Shown here in pieces: positions 1-11,490 of a stretch of 64,000 nucleotides of DNA (position 1 is the stretch's first letter; each line of letters begins with the position of its first letter). Position numbers and translations under genes: made by a program. The stretch comes from Tenrec ecaudatus (lineage: Eukaryota; Chordata; Mammalia; Afrosoricida; Tenrecidae), in the NCBI RefSeq assembly GCF_050624435.1, contig NC_134546.1, forward strand, positions 16,391,001 to 16,455,000, read 5' to 3'. The notes under the pieces are model-generated. The model worked only from the letters and a program-made list of their open reading frames with translations, had not been told where the DNA came from and made no database searches.

Positions 1-27
1 TGCTCAGAAAAAGAAACTGCGAATAGC

Positions 28-165
28 AAGGTCAGCAGTTCAAAACCACCACCTTGGGAGAAATATGAAACGCCGTACTCCCATAACGAGTTACAATCTC
101 AGAAACGCACGAGGGCAGTTCTACGCTGTCCTATACGGTCACGATGAGTCAGAAGGATGGCAGTG
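28..165 (+). repeat. AfroSINE (tRNA-derived), 5' truncated
   Basis: Contains the family signatures for the latter part of the tRNA-like head (AAGGTCAGCAGTTC), the middle (GAGTTACAATCTCAGAAAC) and the tail (CACGATGAGTCAGAAGGATGGCAGTGAG), followed by a T-rich end. Confidence 0.85.
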
Positions 166-309
166 AGGTTTGGCAGTTTTTGTTTGTTTTGTTTTTTATT
201 ATTCCAAAGAATTAGACTAAAATTAAATCCACAAAGAGTTGGACAATGGGACAAAAAAGAATATGGTTGTTTTGCTTCTATGCTAAATGCTTCTGTTAGC
301 TTCACTTTA

Positions 310-460
310 GCTTAGCTGCTGTGGATCTCAGCAGGTCAAACTCAGTAGCGGGAGAAAGACTAGGCTTTCTACTCCCTTAAGCAGGTACAGTCTAGGAAAC
401 CCACAGAGGGTCACGATGAGACAGCACTAACTGGATGGCAGTGAGTTTCGATTATCTGCT
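310..460 (+). repeat. AfroSINE fragment
   Basis: Shows the GGAGAAAGACTAGGCTTTCT and GGGTCACGATGAG motifs and ends ATGGCAGTGAGTTT. The head is diverged. Confidence 0.8.
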
Positions 461-1428
461 AGTTGATTATCTCAAAAGATGATGAAGGCTAAAACTAGGC
501 AGTGAGCGTGCGATGAGGAACAGGAGGCTTACATATGCTCCAGGTCCGGCCCCACAGGTACATCATAATTACAACAGGGGAAAGTAGTCATTTTAAAATG
601 GAGAAGGCTGACAGGTAACAATTAAGATGAGAAGCAGCATGTGCCTTTAGATATCATGCCCCTGGAAGGACAACTTGTCAAATTCCACCTGGATTCCAAA
701 CAATGTGCTTCACAAAAGTTAAACTCTCAGTAAATGAGATTCATGATTTCAAATTCCCAAGAGATCGAAAAATATGAAAGGATCCCCATTTCATGGAGCA
801 AACACTGCCTTAGTGACCAAAACTCTAGCATTAAATGAAGGAAAAAATAAACATTTAAAGACTATCCTATTTGTGAATAAAGAGATAGAGATATTTAATA
901 AAATACTAGCCAACTGAATCTGGCATATAGTAAGAGAATAAGAGGTCATGACAAAAATCAGGTTCATTCAGAAAGTTAAGAATGAAAGGGTAGATTTGTA
1001 TTTTTTAAATCCCATTAATATAATCCGTATCTTGAGAATAAGCTGACTCAAATATAAGCCAACGCACTAATTTTACCACAAAAACTGCATTAAAATGTGC
1101 TGGAAAACTCGGCTTATATCCAAGTATATACGGTATTCACTTACAGAAGAAAAAAAACAATGCACTCAATGTAGAGGCATTGTCGGTATTTCAACAGCTT
1201 TTCATGATTTTTAAATGCTTATTTTTTTCGTTTTTCTTTTCAATGATAATATGTGTAACTTTTACAATTATAAAACAAATTGCGATTAGGTTAAAATATT
1301 TATATAAGAACATATAAGATAGTTCCTTAAATACCGTAATCCATAAACATTGACTTTCCTGATGGCCATGAAGTAAGTCCTTCCAGCCTAACAAAGTTTC
1401 TCTACAGTGGTAGTTTAATAGCTTGAGA
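460..1428. other. Repeat-poor or AT-rich intronic DNA
   Basis: No gene, RNA or recognisable repeat is visible. The stretch is AT-rich, with no long coding-like frame. Confidence 0.5.
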
Positions 1429-1430
1429 TG

Positions 1431-1553
1431 GAGCCCTGGTGGCCTAGTGGGCTAGGAGCTGAGTTGCTAACCAACCACAAGGTCAGCATTTTGAACCCAC
1501 CTGTCCTACAGGGTCGCTATGAGAAAGAATTGACTCGAGGTTTGGTTGTTTTT
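1431..1553 (+). repeat. AfroSINE with internal deletion
   Basis: Starts with the classic GGAGCCCTGGTGGCCTAGTG head and AAGGTCAGC box-B-like part, then jumps to CCTACAGGGTCGCTATGAG and the TTGACTCGA tail. The middle (GGAGAAAG...TTACAGTCT) is missing. Confidence 0.9.
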
Positions 1554-1923
1554 GAGATAGCGAGAGAATGAAAAACAGAAAGACGGAAGCCCCTACTTAG
1601 AATGAAAGACAGACTCTGTCCTCACTTAAAGTGTACTCGAAGACGCAGGCTCAAGTACTACTGCTAAAAATGGAGTCAGTACAGGGGCCTCTGCTTTCAT
1701 GAGCTTCCTTCGCCCTATCTAACCTGCTATCATTAGCCCAGAGGGTAGTCAAAGTCTACCTGTGAGTCCCTTTGGTCCCATAGGGGGACCACCCAGACAT
1801 TAATCCATCCTCAGCAGTGTGGGCAGCTAGCTCTGAAGGCAGGCAGGAGGATGAAATCGTGCTTGTTTATTTAGGCTATCCAACTGAAAATCACAGAGGA
1901 GGAACTGAAAGAACTAAGAGCCT

Positions 1924-2193
1924 ATGCATGATGCACATTCTGCTGTGGGCATGCCCAACAAGGACAAGAAAAGGAAAGTGCTCTTTGAAAAGAATGAAGA
2001 CGATTTCATATGCAGAAAAACTCAGGATGAAATCATCGTCACCTACTCCTGGGACGCTACACAGTGCTACAAGGAAGAGAAGTTATTCAGAGGACACTGG
2101 GTTGTTTTTCCCCTTCTTCCTCAACAGTCTGGTGTTTGTTCCGGGGGTGAGCAATGGGTCTTCAGAACACAGACGACACACTTCATCATGTAA
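1924..2193 (+). other. Unrecognised open frame, possibly an old retrocopy fragment
   Basis: An 89-codon frame containing MPNKDKKRKVLFEKNEDDF, lysine- and acid-rich and more protein-like than other frames nearby. I do not recognise the family. No splice context, poly(A) tail or target duplication was found, so it may be chance. The DNA around it (1553-2640) shows no other recognised repeat. Confidence 0.15.
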
Positions 2194-2199
2194 GTACTA

Positions 2200-3545
2200 A
2201 TAGGAGGAGGAAGGGGGAGGACGTGGGTCCCCCAGCCCCCGCCCTTCACTGATGCTGTTCTCTGTGGCATGAAAATGGGCCTTTTAACAAAGGGCACAGA
2301 TTCCAACAGGAAGCCTAGCACTCCCAGTTCCAAGTAAGAAGCCTGGCAAAAGGCAGAGATCTTTCTGAAAACAGAGATGTTACAGAGTCTGATCTCATCC
2401 CTTCAGAACAACGAGAGCTCAAGGTTACAGTAACCCGAATCCCTAGTATTATTTTGACCAACTTCTTCAAAACAATAGCCACCTTTGGTGCGCTTCAATG
2501 CCCAGCACCTCACCAGAGACTCAAATATTAAAAATTAATCAGGCTGGCAAGCACCGTTCAATGTCAAGCAGCTCTACAAGAGACAGAGCTCTCGGCAGAC
2601 TGTGCTTTTGTCGTCACCGAACTTCAACGATAATTTAGATCGTGGCCTATTTCTCCTCCCAGTCACGCCGACTTCTAACTGGTGAGCCACGCTGCAGTGG
2701 AGAAACCGAGCTCCCAAGCTCCCAGTTGGCCTCACTACCCTGTTTTTTCAACTCTCCAACTCACTCCTTCTGCAGGTCTTGTCAATTCCAGATGCAGCCT
2801 ACTATCTCGTCCTCTCCTCTTCCTGCCCTACCACAGTATCTTCCAACAAAATCACACATCAACATGGCTCCACCTGGCACCTCCACTCTGAAGGAGATAC
2901 TGGGGAGAGACCTGAGCTGACATGGGAGTGAGATTTCACCAGATGAAGAACGGAGCGAGGGAGGAAGGGGCATTCCAGGCCAAGACTGAGACTTTCCAAA
3001 CCCACTTCCCGACAGGAAAGTGCATTGCAGAGAAGTGCAGGGTGAATGCCATTTAACCTCCATCCAGCTCATCTTCAAGTAAGTGTGCTAACTGCATACC
3101 AAACTCTCCTTGAGGCTCTCAGACACACAAGATTTGGTCAAAACCTTCTTACCCAGCATGCATGCAATCATCCATGCTCACAAGCTCAGCCATCTCACTC
3201 TTCAAGCACATAGTGTGGCAACAGTTTGTATCCATATTAATCTCCTCCCCTGAATCTGTTCTCTACTCTGGGTCCCAACTACCACCAACTTCAGTCCGTC
3301 TTTCACCCAGACGATTACGGAGCCCTCGTGTAAGCCGAGCATAAACACTCCTCCCTAAGAATCAGCTTGGGCATCGGGTCATTATGAAACCGTATAGTTA
3401 TCAGCCATCTGTGCCCACTTTCCCTGTTCTCAGGGTGCTTTGTACAGGTAAAAACCCTGCACACCCCAAAGTAGTCATTACTTATAACCCTTACTCAACA
3501 ACAAAATCTTCAAAGGTCCTCAACGATGTCTTCTAACTTCCCAAT
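2200..3545. other. Intronic DNA without recognised elements
   Basis: I see no gene. Several short frames exist on both strands but are C/T-rich and lack family signatures. Confidence 0.4.
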
Positions 3546-4200
3546 CACTTTATTTGAATATAACATTGCATAAAATTTTGTTTAAAGTATGAAAATTTAG
3601 CCATGAACCCTGCTTCGGCTTCTCTTTAAGTGTTCCTTCTTGTGCTTTTCCCCCTAACTTTTTGATCTGAGGTATAGATTCATAGGAAGTTGCATAAACA
3701 GGTACCACATACCTTAGTCTCCCTTAGTAGGGAAGTTTTACGTAATTAGTAGAATATCAAAACCAGGAAATTGACATTGGCACAATCCAGACCTTATTCA
3801 AATTTTTACCAGTTTTTCACATATACATGTATACACATGTGAAAAGCCCAAAACTAAACCCGCTGCCATTGAGTCAAATCTGACTCACGTCGACCCTGTA
3901 GGAGAGAGAACTGCTCCCTAGGGTCCCTGAGACGACACATCTTTACAGAGCCGACATCCTCATCTGTCTCCCTGGAAGTGGCTAATAGGTTTGAACTGCT
4001 GACCTTGCTGTTAGCAGCTCAATATATAACACACAGTACTGCCAGGGCCCCTTCGTCTATGTGTGCAGAGTTCTATAAAGATGTGTCCTTTGTGCTGATT
4101 TGTGTTCCAACTTCCACAATCAAGATTTCCAGAATTGTTCCATGACCTCAATGATTCTTCACATTGTCCCTTTATAGTCATACTTCTCTATCTTCTCCAC
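3545..4200. repeat. Ancient L1 3' fragment split by an AfroSINE
   Basis: Phrases such as GAAATTGACATTGGCACAATCC (3767-3790) and, after the SINE, CAATCAAGAT...GTTCCATGACC...CCCTTTATAGTCA (about 4120-4185) resemble the 3' part of mammal-wide L1M copies. The SINE at 3843-4055 interrupts it. The family call is tentative. Confidence 0.5.
3843..4055 (-). repeat. AfroSINE
   Basis: Inverted signatures: GCTGCCATTGAGTCAAATCTGACTC (tail), AGGGTCCCTGAGAC (middle) and GAACTGCTGACCTTGCTGTTAGCAGC (head), ending near GCCAGGGCCCC. Confidence 0.88.
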
Positions 4201-4316
4201 CATGCTGTGTCTGTAATACGGACCTTTATCATGTCCCACTAACCACAGGACAAAGTCACAGATCTCAGCATGGCATTCAAGCCTTTCATGATGTGGTCTG
4301 CACCTACGGTTCCAGC

Positions 4317-4357
4317 CACGGCTCACTGCCACCCAGCAGGTTGAGAACCGCTGCTCT
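4317..4357 (-). repeat. SPIN terminal remnant
   Basis: AGGTTGAGAACCGCTG followed by CTCTAAGG looks like one SPIN inverted terminal repeat with a hAT-type target beside it. The opposite end was not found. Confidence 0.4.
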
Positions 4358-4560
4358 AAGGAATCCTGGTGATAGAGTGAGTTACCTGGAGGGCTGCTGA
4401 CTGCAAGATCGGTAGTTCAAATCCACCAGCCATTCCACAGGAGAAAGATGAAACCATTTGCTCCCCTCCATATTTAGTCTCAGAAGCCTAGGGAGCAGGT
4501 CTAGTCTGTCATATAGGGTCACTGATTGGGAATGGACTTGATGGCAGTAGATTCTTGACT
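4358..4560 (+). repeat. AfroSINE
   Basis: GGAATCCTGGTGATAGAGTG head, GTTCAAATCCACCAGCC, ATAGGGTCACTGATTGGGAA and GATGGCAGTAGATTC tail. Confidence 0.85.
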
Positions 4561-4583
4561 CTCCTTCCTTTGTTGCTCTAGAT

Positions 4584-4759
4584 CAGCGGTTCTCAACCTG
4601 GGGGTCTCGACCCCTTTTCACAGGGGTCGTCTGATGCATAACAGGAGCAAAACGACAGTTATGAAGTAGCAATGAAAATAATTTTATGGTTGGGGGGGTC
4701 AACACAAAATGAGGAACTGTATGGAAGGGTTGCGGCATTAGGAAGATTGAGAACCACGG
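4584..4759 (-). mobile_element. SPIN hAT non-autonomous transposon (176 bp) with intact TSD
   Basis: The terminal inverted repeats are CAGCGGTTCTCAACC and the imperfect complement at the right end (ATTGAGAACCACGG). The element is flanked by a perfect 8-bp target duplication CTCTAGAT (4576-4583 and 4760-4767), which fits the hAT preference nTCTAGAn. The interior has the SPIN features GTTATGAAGTAGCAATGAAA and TGAGGAACTGTAT. SPIN is known to have entered tenrec and several other tetrapod lineages by horizontal transfer. Confidence 0.92.
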
Positions 4760-5179
4760 CTCTAGATGAATCCAGAGTAATTGTCATACTTTGGATGGCT
4801 ACTTGCAAGCTTTTATGATGCCAGGCCCTATGCAACAAATCAGGAAATAGAACAAAGCAGTAAAGCCAGTATTGGGCCATTTAACTGGTATGTCCCAAGA
4901 AACCATGACGAGCCAAATCTCATGTGGTATCTAACTGCATAGACAGCCTCAGTAGGTACTTATTTATTTTGGGTAAGTATACCTACCACACAACTTTAGC
5001 CAATTCAATTGTCTATAGTTGGACAACTTATTGCCAATTTATTAATCAGTTGTGAAGCCTACCATTAATAAACATGATTTTTATCATGGCACACTGAAAC
5101 CCAACACTCCCTCACCAGTAACATGGTTTGTCCTCTTCTCTCCTTCACCTGATAACCTCTTTACACTTTAGTTCTCACG

Positions 5180-5385
5180 CTGGCTGTCCAGAGTAGTATT
5201 CCATTATATACACTGATCCATTCATATGCTGATGGGCATTGAGACGGCCCCCACCTTTGGCGACGTGACTATGGCTGCAATAATACTGGTGTGCAAGTCA
5301 CGTTTTGAGCCTCGATTTGCAAGTCTTTTGGGTTGACACGGAGGAGAGGAATTGCTGGGTCACGTGGTTGTTCTCTTTTCAGGCT
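5180..5385 (-). repeat. Ancient L1 ORF2 3' fragment
   Basis: AGTAGTATTCCATTATATACACTGATCCATTCATATGCTGATGGGCAT and GAATTGCTGGGTCAC are typical antisense L1 ORF2 C-terminal sequence, degenerate. Confidence 0.75.
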
Positions 5386-5517
5386 CCATAGTTTTTAATG
5401 GCTGACATTTTACAAGTAGATCACCAGGCCTTTCCTCTAAACTACTTCTGGGTGGACTCACAACCTACTGTTAGCAGCTGAGTCCGTACCATTCACACTA
5501 CCCCAGGCTACTCGCAG
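5386..5517 (-). repeat. AfroSINE (second subtype)
   Basis: GTTTTTAATGGCTGACATTTT, AGATCACCAGGCCTTTCCTC, CTTCTGGGTGGACTC and CTGTTAGCAGCTGAG match the inverted afrotherian SINE variant whose head ends in a CCAGGG-like box. Confidence 0.75.
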
Positions 5518-5519
5518 CT

Positions 5520-5930
5520 CTAGGAACATGCTTCACACTTTCCTCCAATTGCCCATGTCATTCCTATATTTACGGCGTTCTCTCTCTGCTTGTTTTCTCA
5601 GAAAGAGTATCCTTTCAAGCTCAGCTCAACTGTCCTTAGTTATAAAATGCTGTTCCTGACCTCCAGCACCTCCACAAAGGAGTTTCCTTTTTCTCTGTTC
5701 CCTCTCGTACAGCACTTGACCACCAACAAATGCTGTGTATCGTCTGTGTCTTCCCATGTGACCACGAACCAAGTGAACACAGAAATGTGTATTATTTTCT
5801 TTTGTCTACTGAAGGCCCAGAGTTTGGCTTCAACAGGCCTTCAGGGATGCTTCCTTTGTGCTTTCTGTCATTGGTTGCACCAAATGTTGGAGATATAAAA
5901 CTAAATATTCTCTGAATGGACTATTGGCTG
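5520..5930 (+). repeat. Probable L2 fragment
   Basis: Pyrimidine-rich text with AAGCTCAGCTCAACTGTCCTT and AAATGCTGTTCCTGACCTCC resembles the L2 3' end consensus. Old and diverged. Confidence 0.4.
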
Positions 5931-7870
5931 AAGACACACAACAGAAGCTTTTTGAATAAACTGACAAGTGAGTGAAAGTTGAAAATGTGCAAGTCAAAGA
6001 CAACCTCTGGAAGCCTCGGTGATCTAGAGTGGGCACACATGACCCACGGCCCTGCTGCTGCGGAGGGATGCCAGAGACCACGGCTCACTGCTCCATTCTG
6101 TAAATGTCCCCTGAGTGACAATGACACGCCAAGCACTCTGAGGCCCTAGGGAGCACGTGACCAACACAGACCGAAATCCCTGCAGAATGGCGCTTGCATT
6201 CACATGCAGGGAGACCAAGAGCAAAATAGATTCATACATTTAAAATCAAGTGAGGTCATGATGGTTGCTATGGAGAAAAAAGGATACAGAACAATCACAG
6301 GGAGTATGTATGGGGAGGCCGGTATGTGTGTGTCTGTGGACACTTTTATGTCAGTAGCCAAGGAAGGTGTCCCTGTGAAGGTGACATTTGAACAAAAGCA
6401 TGGAAGATGTAAGGGAGCACAAGGCTACCTGGAGGGGGGCTGTGCCAGCAGAGGGAGGAGCAGGCAGAAGGCCTGGCACGTTCCAGGACTAGCAAGGAGG
6501 CCGGCGCAGTGGCAACAGCTGAGTGGAAAGAAGGAGCTCATAAGACTCAAGGTTTGGGAGCAGATGACCTAGGATCTTAAGAGGACAAGGGAGAGGCTCT
6601 GCCTTGGTTGCTGATAATGCTTTAACTCTTTAAGCTCTTCCTCCTGTCTCCTTGTCCCATGGTTCTCTGGTCTTTGTCCCCAGTTCCCACAAGCTCCAAA
6701 GATGATCCTCAGGGATAAACGAATTTTCCAAACACACGGGCTATTGCTAGTTATCTGGGATGTAGGACCTATAGGGCAAGGCCATCAGCAAAGGGTGGGG
6801 CAGAATCAGCAATGACTTCCACACTGAAGTTGAATTACAGAACTCATCTCTAAACTCAGTAATTCTTTTTAAAATGTGACTGCCCCCACCCCCTATCCCG
6901 CCCCCACTTATACAAGTAGTGGAAGAGAAAGTCTCTTTTCCAGCCAGGTCAGTGGTGGGAGCCATTAAGTGTGGGCAGAGACCCGCCATGACCAATTGGT
7001 GGGCTGCGAGCAGTCATGCGCTTTCACAGAAGTCATGGGGACAGCCTAATCATATCATCACCTGGAAGTGATTAGAGGACATCTCTGCAGGATGGTCAAT
7101 AGGAAGACAGGTGTCGCCTGTCCCGTTTCTTTTTAAATAGACTGAAACAGCATAAAAATAAGAGAAAACCTTGTTTCTAAGCTGGACACCAGGATGGATG
7201 CTGGTCCCCACCTGTTGGGAATGTGGAGGCATTTCTGCTAGAATCATCGAGATGGAAGGAGAAGCTTCCCCATGGAGAAGCACTGTGTTCTGGCAGGACA
7301 TGGAGGCAGCCTGAGAATACGCAGAGGGGCGAGCACAGCAAGCACGGGACGGCCAAGACCCACAAAAAGGACCCACTCTCAGAGCCTTGGCCAACCATTA
7401 CGTCACCGGCACCCTCCCCTGCCACCATTCCCGGACAGGGGGTAGGCAGTACAGGGCTGGGTCCTGACCTGGGCACTCTGATATAAATCTACTCAACCTA
7501 AAAGGTGGCCTGGTTCCTTCACTGGATGTGAAGAAGTCAGACACTCACATGTCTTTCTGTGGGTTAGAGGCTCAACTCACAATAAAATGTGGAAATTGCT
7601 GCACATCTCAGCAGAGCTATGTTCAGAATAAGATGAAAGGAGTCGATGTCATTAGAATATTCAAGCCAGCGATTATTTGAAAAGACTTTTCAAAGGGGGG
7701 GGGGGGTACAAAATAAACAGAGACCAGAATGAAACTGAAACTTCAAATGCTAATATAAACACAATAAAAAAACAGCTAATTGAGAACTATAGGAGATCAG
7801 GCAAGTATAGAGTACATTTTTTAATTCTTCAAGAACTCAGAAAATTATAAAAAGAACAAATAAGCCAGGG
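5930..7870. other. Intronic DNA without recognised elements
   Basis: No gene or repeat is clearly recognisable. A G12 run is at 7695-7706. Open frames of 80-120 codons on both strands lack family signatures. Confidence 0.45.
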
Positions 7871-8595
7871 GTTAATGTTGACGGAACAGCTTCAGAAGAA
7901 GATGGAAAGAATGCACGGAGTCACTGTGCTAACGAGCGCATCGGCACTCCACCATTTCAGGTGCCTGTGAGCCAGAACCGGTGCGGTGCCACTGGGGGAA
8001 GCAGTCCAACCTGCACTGACGGCATTAGCCAGACGCAAGGCTCTAAGAATTGAGGGAATACTAAGTGAAATGTTTAAAGAAGCTGATGAAGCACAGAAGC
8101 ACTCACTCATCAATGCTGAGACATTTGGAAGACCAACTGAATGGAAGAGATCCTATTGCACCCATTCCGAAGAAAGGTGACCCCACAGAACGCTCACATT
8201 GCAAAGCAGTATCATTAATACCCCCTGCCCGTACAACGGTGCTGAACACCATTCAACAATGGATGCAGCGGGACAGGGAGCTGCCAGAAATCCAAGCTGG
8301 ACTTAGACGGTGAGGAACAGGGATATCATCACTGATGTTGGGTGGATCCTTGCTCAAAGCAGAGAATATCGGGGGTGGGGGAGTGGGGAATGATAGTGAA
8401 GTCATTTGAGCATTCTGTTGGGTCACCTTTCTTTGAATGGGTACAGAAATGGATCTCTTCCAGTCAGTTGGTCTACGTGTGTTTTACCCGACTCCGTGGA
8501 TCATAACAAACTATGGATAGCACTGAGAAGCATGAGAATTCCAAAATGCTTTTCTCTGCTCAGGTGGAGCCTGTATGTGACGACCAAGAAACCCT
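7870..8595 (+). mobile_element. RTE/BovB-like LINE fragment with an internal inversion
   Basis: The plus strand carries reverse-transcriptase-region text: an RT-like stretch about TTAAAGAAGCTGATGAAGCAC at 8070, ACCAACTGAATGGAAGAGATCC at 8132, then GACAGGGAGCTGCCAGAAATCCAAG at 8270 and GATATCATCACTGATGT. The block 8400-8475 is inverted: it is the reverse complement of the segment near 8130-8205 (GGTCACCTTTCTTTG opposite CAAAGAAAGGTGACC-like). From about 8476 the plus-strand order resumes (GTGGATCATAACAAACTATGGATAGC). Stops and indels make it non-functional. Confidence 0.75.
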
Positions 8596-8599
8596 CGTC

Positions 8600-10080
8600 T
8601 GAACAAATAGGTTCAAAACACCTGGCAAGGAGAGAGAGAAGGAAGAGGAAGGGCTCATGAAAGGAAGACAGACGTAGTCACATGGGGACAAGTTCCCCAG
8701 GTCCGAGGTCCGGTGACATCTGCCTACACTATCCTGAAGCCAGGCCTGCCCAGACCACTACAGTCCTCTCCCAGGGGAGGCAGAATTTAAACAGCTTCGG
8801 GAAGGGTGATGGCAATATTGCAGGTGTCTAGGTGAAGGTCACAGTCTTGTCACCTTCCATAGCACTTTGTCTCTCCTCTTCCAACCAGAGACAAAAACAA
8901 AACACATTTCTATACGCCCAGGACCCTGCTCCCTTTGGCCCTGTCTATAGTGGTTGTTCCCTCTCTCAGGACCCCAAGAACTTGTAAATATGTCTTTATC
9001 TGGGAACAGGTAAGTCAGCTAATGATCTTGCAATAAGATCTTCCTGGATTAATGGGTGATCCCAAATCCAGAGAGAGAGAGAGACAGACAGACAGATACA
9101 AACATACACACAGCCATGTGGAGCAGGAAGCCCGGAGTTACGCAAGCCAAGGAGCAACACCTGGAACCCCGAGGAGTTAACCAGGCTAGATTCTCTCCTA
9201 GAACTTCCCCGAGGGGCACTCTGCTGCAGCACGTGGACTGCAGGCTCTGGCCTCCAGAGCTATGAGACAATACATTTCTCGTGTTGTAAACCACCCGGTC
9301 CGTGGCACGTTGCTACAGCTGGCCTTGGAATTTAATATAACCTTCAACTGGAGGGGACAGTGGCAGAGGGGATGACAAATCACTTTCCTGGACTCCTACT
9401 CCTTCCTGATAGGCACCATCCGAAATCTTCCTTCTGGGAAGCTGGCTCTTACACAGTCTATAAAGGAATCTTCAGGGCCACTGGTAGTGGGCTTTCCATG
9501 TGAATCTGAACTTCAGCTAAGTCCTGATCCCAGAGACTACAGAAAGAGGAGGCCGAATAAAGGTCAGAATAGTTCAGTCCCTCCGGGCGGCCAGTCCATC
9601 GCATCTCACGGGAGCAGTGTCCTTACAGCAGATCCAGAGGATGGGTGGCAGGGTAGGTGACATTTCTAAACCACACTGGGGGTGGGGAGGGAGGTGGGAG
9701 GGATCAGAATGTCCCATCTGTTTGACTCAATGGAAAAAAACATTAAGAGGCAGCCTGGCATTTCTAGAGGAACCTGAAACACAGGATTCATTCTCTCTCC
9801 CAGTGGACTATAGGGCAGGGACATATGCCACTGTACCTGTTCTCTCTTCCTCCTCTTTCTTGGCATTTCTTCGTGACTTTGTCCCCCTGTGCCTTTCTAG
9901 ATAGGAATGTACTTATACATGGAAGAAATCACACACATACAAAGTAGACATTATAAAGTAGCCCTGACACACATACAAAGTAGCCCTGACACCCTGACTA
10001 ACCTCTTATATTTTCTGCTAAAATCACTTCCAGGACTTAAAGCACACACTGACAGGGAGCACAAGAATGGCTGTTTTTAC
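8600..10080. other. Intronic DNA with a short (GA)n tract
   Basis: A GAGAGA/GACAGACA simple repeat is at about 9069-9095. No gene or clear interspersed repeat is visible otherwise. Confidence 0.45.
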
Positions 10081-10082
10081 CA

Positions 10083-10205
10083 CTAGCCTATAGGCTCCTT
10101 AGGACAAGGAGGGACCGACCTCATTGTGTACCTTATAACTTAGGCAGTGCGTCCAACAAGGCTCTCCTGAATAGGCACTCAAAACATAGTTTTTGAATGA
10201 TCAGT
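10083..10205 (+). repeat. L2 LINE 3' end
   Basis: TAGGCTCCTTAGGACAAGGAGGG...TAGGCACTCAAAACATAGTTTTTGAATGATC matches the L2 3' consensus pattern (GCTCCTTGAGGGCAGGGA...GGCGCTCAATAAATATTTGTTGAATGA). Confidence 0.65.
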
Positions 10206-10429
10206 TTGTATCAAAAATAAAATAAACCCAACTTTGCTATTTAACCAGAGAATCAAAGCACGTGTATATGTGTCCACTGGAACTGTGGAAGACGCACATA
10301 CACAGATATCGCAGATACAAGCGCTCGACACCGCTAGCAGTCCTGCTCATCAGTGGGTCATTACAGCACGTGCTTTAATAGCCCGATTGAGCTTGAGGAT
10401 ATTGCTAGTGATGCCCAGGACAACCGGGG

Positions 10430-10590
10430 TTTCACCACCTCAACACGGTCAACCTCTGTTGTTAGGGGCTGTCCTGTGCACTGCGGGGTGTTCAGCAGCA
10501 TGCCTGGCCTCCGCCCACTGGATGCTGGTAGCACCGCCCCCAGTGAAACAGCCCCAGTTGCCATCCACTGGTCCAAAGGGGAAAAGGACT
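10430..10590. repeat. Ancient hAT-Charlie-type DNA transposon fragment
   Basis: GGGGCTGTCCTGTGCACTG...TGTTCAGCAGCATGCCTGGCCT...CCACTGGATGCTGGTAGCA is a familiar eutherian MER element. The exact family is not assigned. Confidence 0.55.
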
Positions 10591-11064
10591 CTCAGCAATG
10601 ACTGAGCTTTTTTCTTTTTGAATCTTTTGTCAACCTGCCAGGGTATCTCACTGTTTCCTGCCAACCCTACCAGCCACAAATGACCTATCTACAAAGGCTG
10701 GTAGCTGGTTATGATGTCCTTTCTGCTAATCCTAGGTTCTCCAGCTCCCCAAGACACTCCCTAGGACCCTGGATGCAGGCCTTCCCCCTGACTCCACTGG
10801 CTAAGACACAGACCGCCCAGGGCTCCTGCCTTTGTCCTCATTAGTACCCGAGACAGAAGGACAAACTGAAGGGAGTGATAAAGGGAAAAGTAAACCTCAC
10901 AGTCATACAACAAATAGGGCAATGTCTGCCTGTGCCCTGGCCCTCGTCCCTTAATCTCAAAAGCTAAAGAACAAGAAAAGGCCGACATAGTTGCACTCTG
11001 TGCCCTACCTCCACACAAGGTGTCAGATGAAATTCGAGGTGAGGTAGAGCTCTCATTCCTAAAA

Positions 11065-11250
11065 GAGGATTCCCTGGGCTATTCATCAGGGGGTGACAGT
11101 TCGAATCCATCCAGAGACACCTCAGAAAAAAGATCAAGAGCCATCTGATTCTGAAAGGTTATAGTCATGAAACCCCACGGAGGGCAAGTCTACTCAGATA
11201 CATGTGGGGTGGCCATGACTTAGAATCACGTGACAGAAACTAGAATCCCT
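11065..11250 (+). repeat. AfroSINE, degenerate
   Basis: GGATTCCCTGGGCTATTC head, GACAGTTCGAATCCATCC, AAAGGTTATAGTCATGAAACCC and GGGTGGCCATGACTTAGAATCA tail. Confidence 0.7.
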
Positions 11251-11389
11251 ACAAGAAGCTAGCACTGAGTTTAAGAAGTCCAATTACCTCTCACTTTGGG
11301 GAACACAACCCCTTCAGACATACCTGCTTCGATGTTAATCCTTCACAAAGTCCCAAAAGCTTGCGAGGTGAACTGGATTCGATTCCCAG

Positions 11390-11490
11390 CTGAATAGAAT
11401 CTATATAACCTTGGACAGCTCACAGGCTCCCCTGGGCTGACTTATCTCATTTGCAGTAGGTGAGTTAGGCTGTTTGAATTCTAAGTTCAC
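11390..11490 (+). repeat. Possible MIR fragment
   Basis: ATATAACCTTGGACAGCTCACAGGCTCCCCTGGG...CTCATTTGCAGTAGG resembles the MIR central region. Confidence 0.4.
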
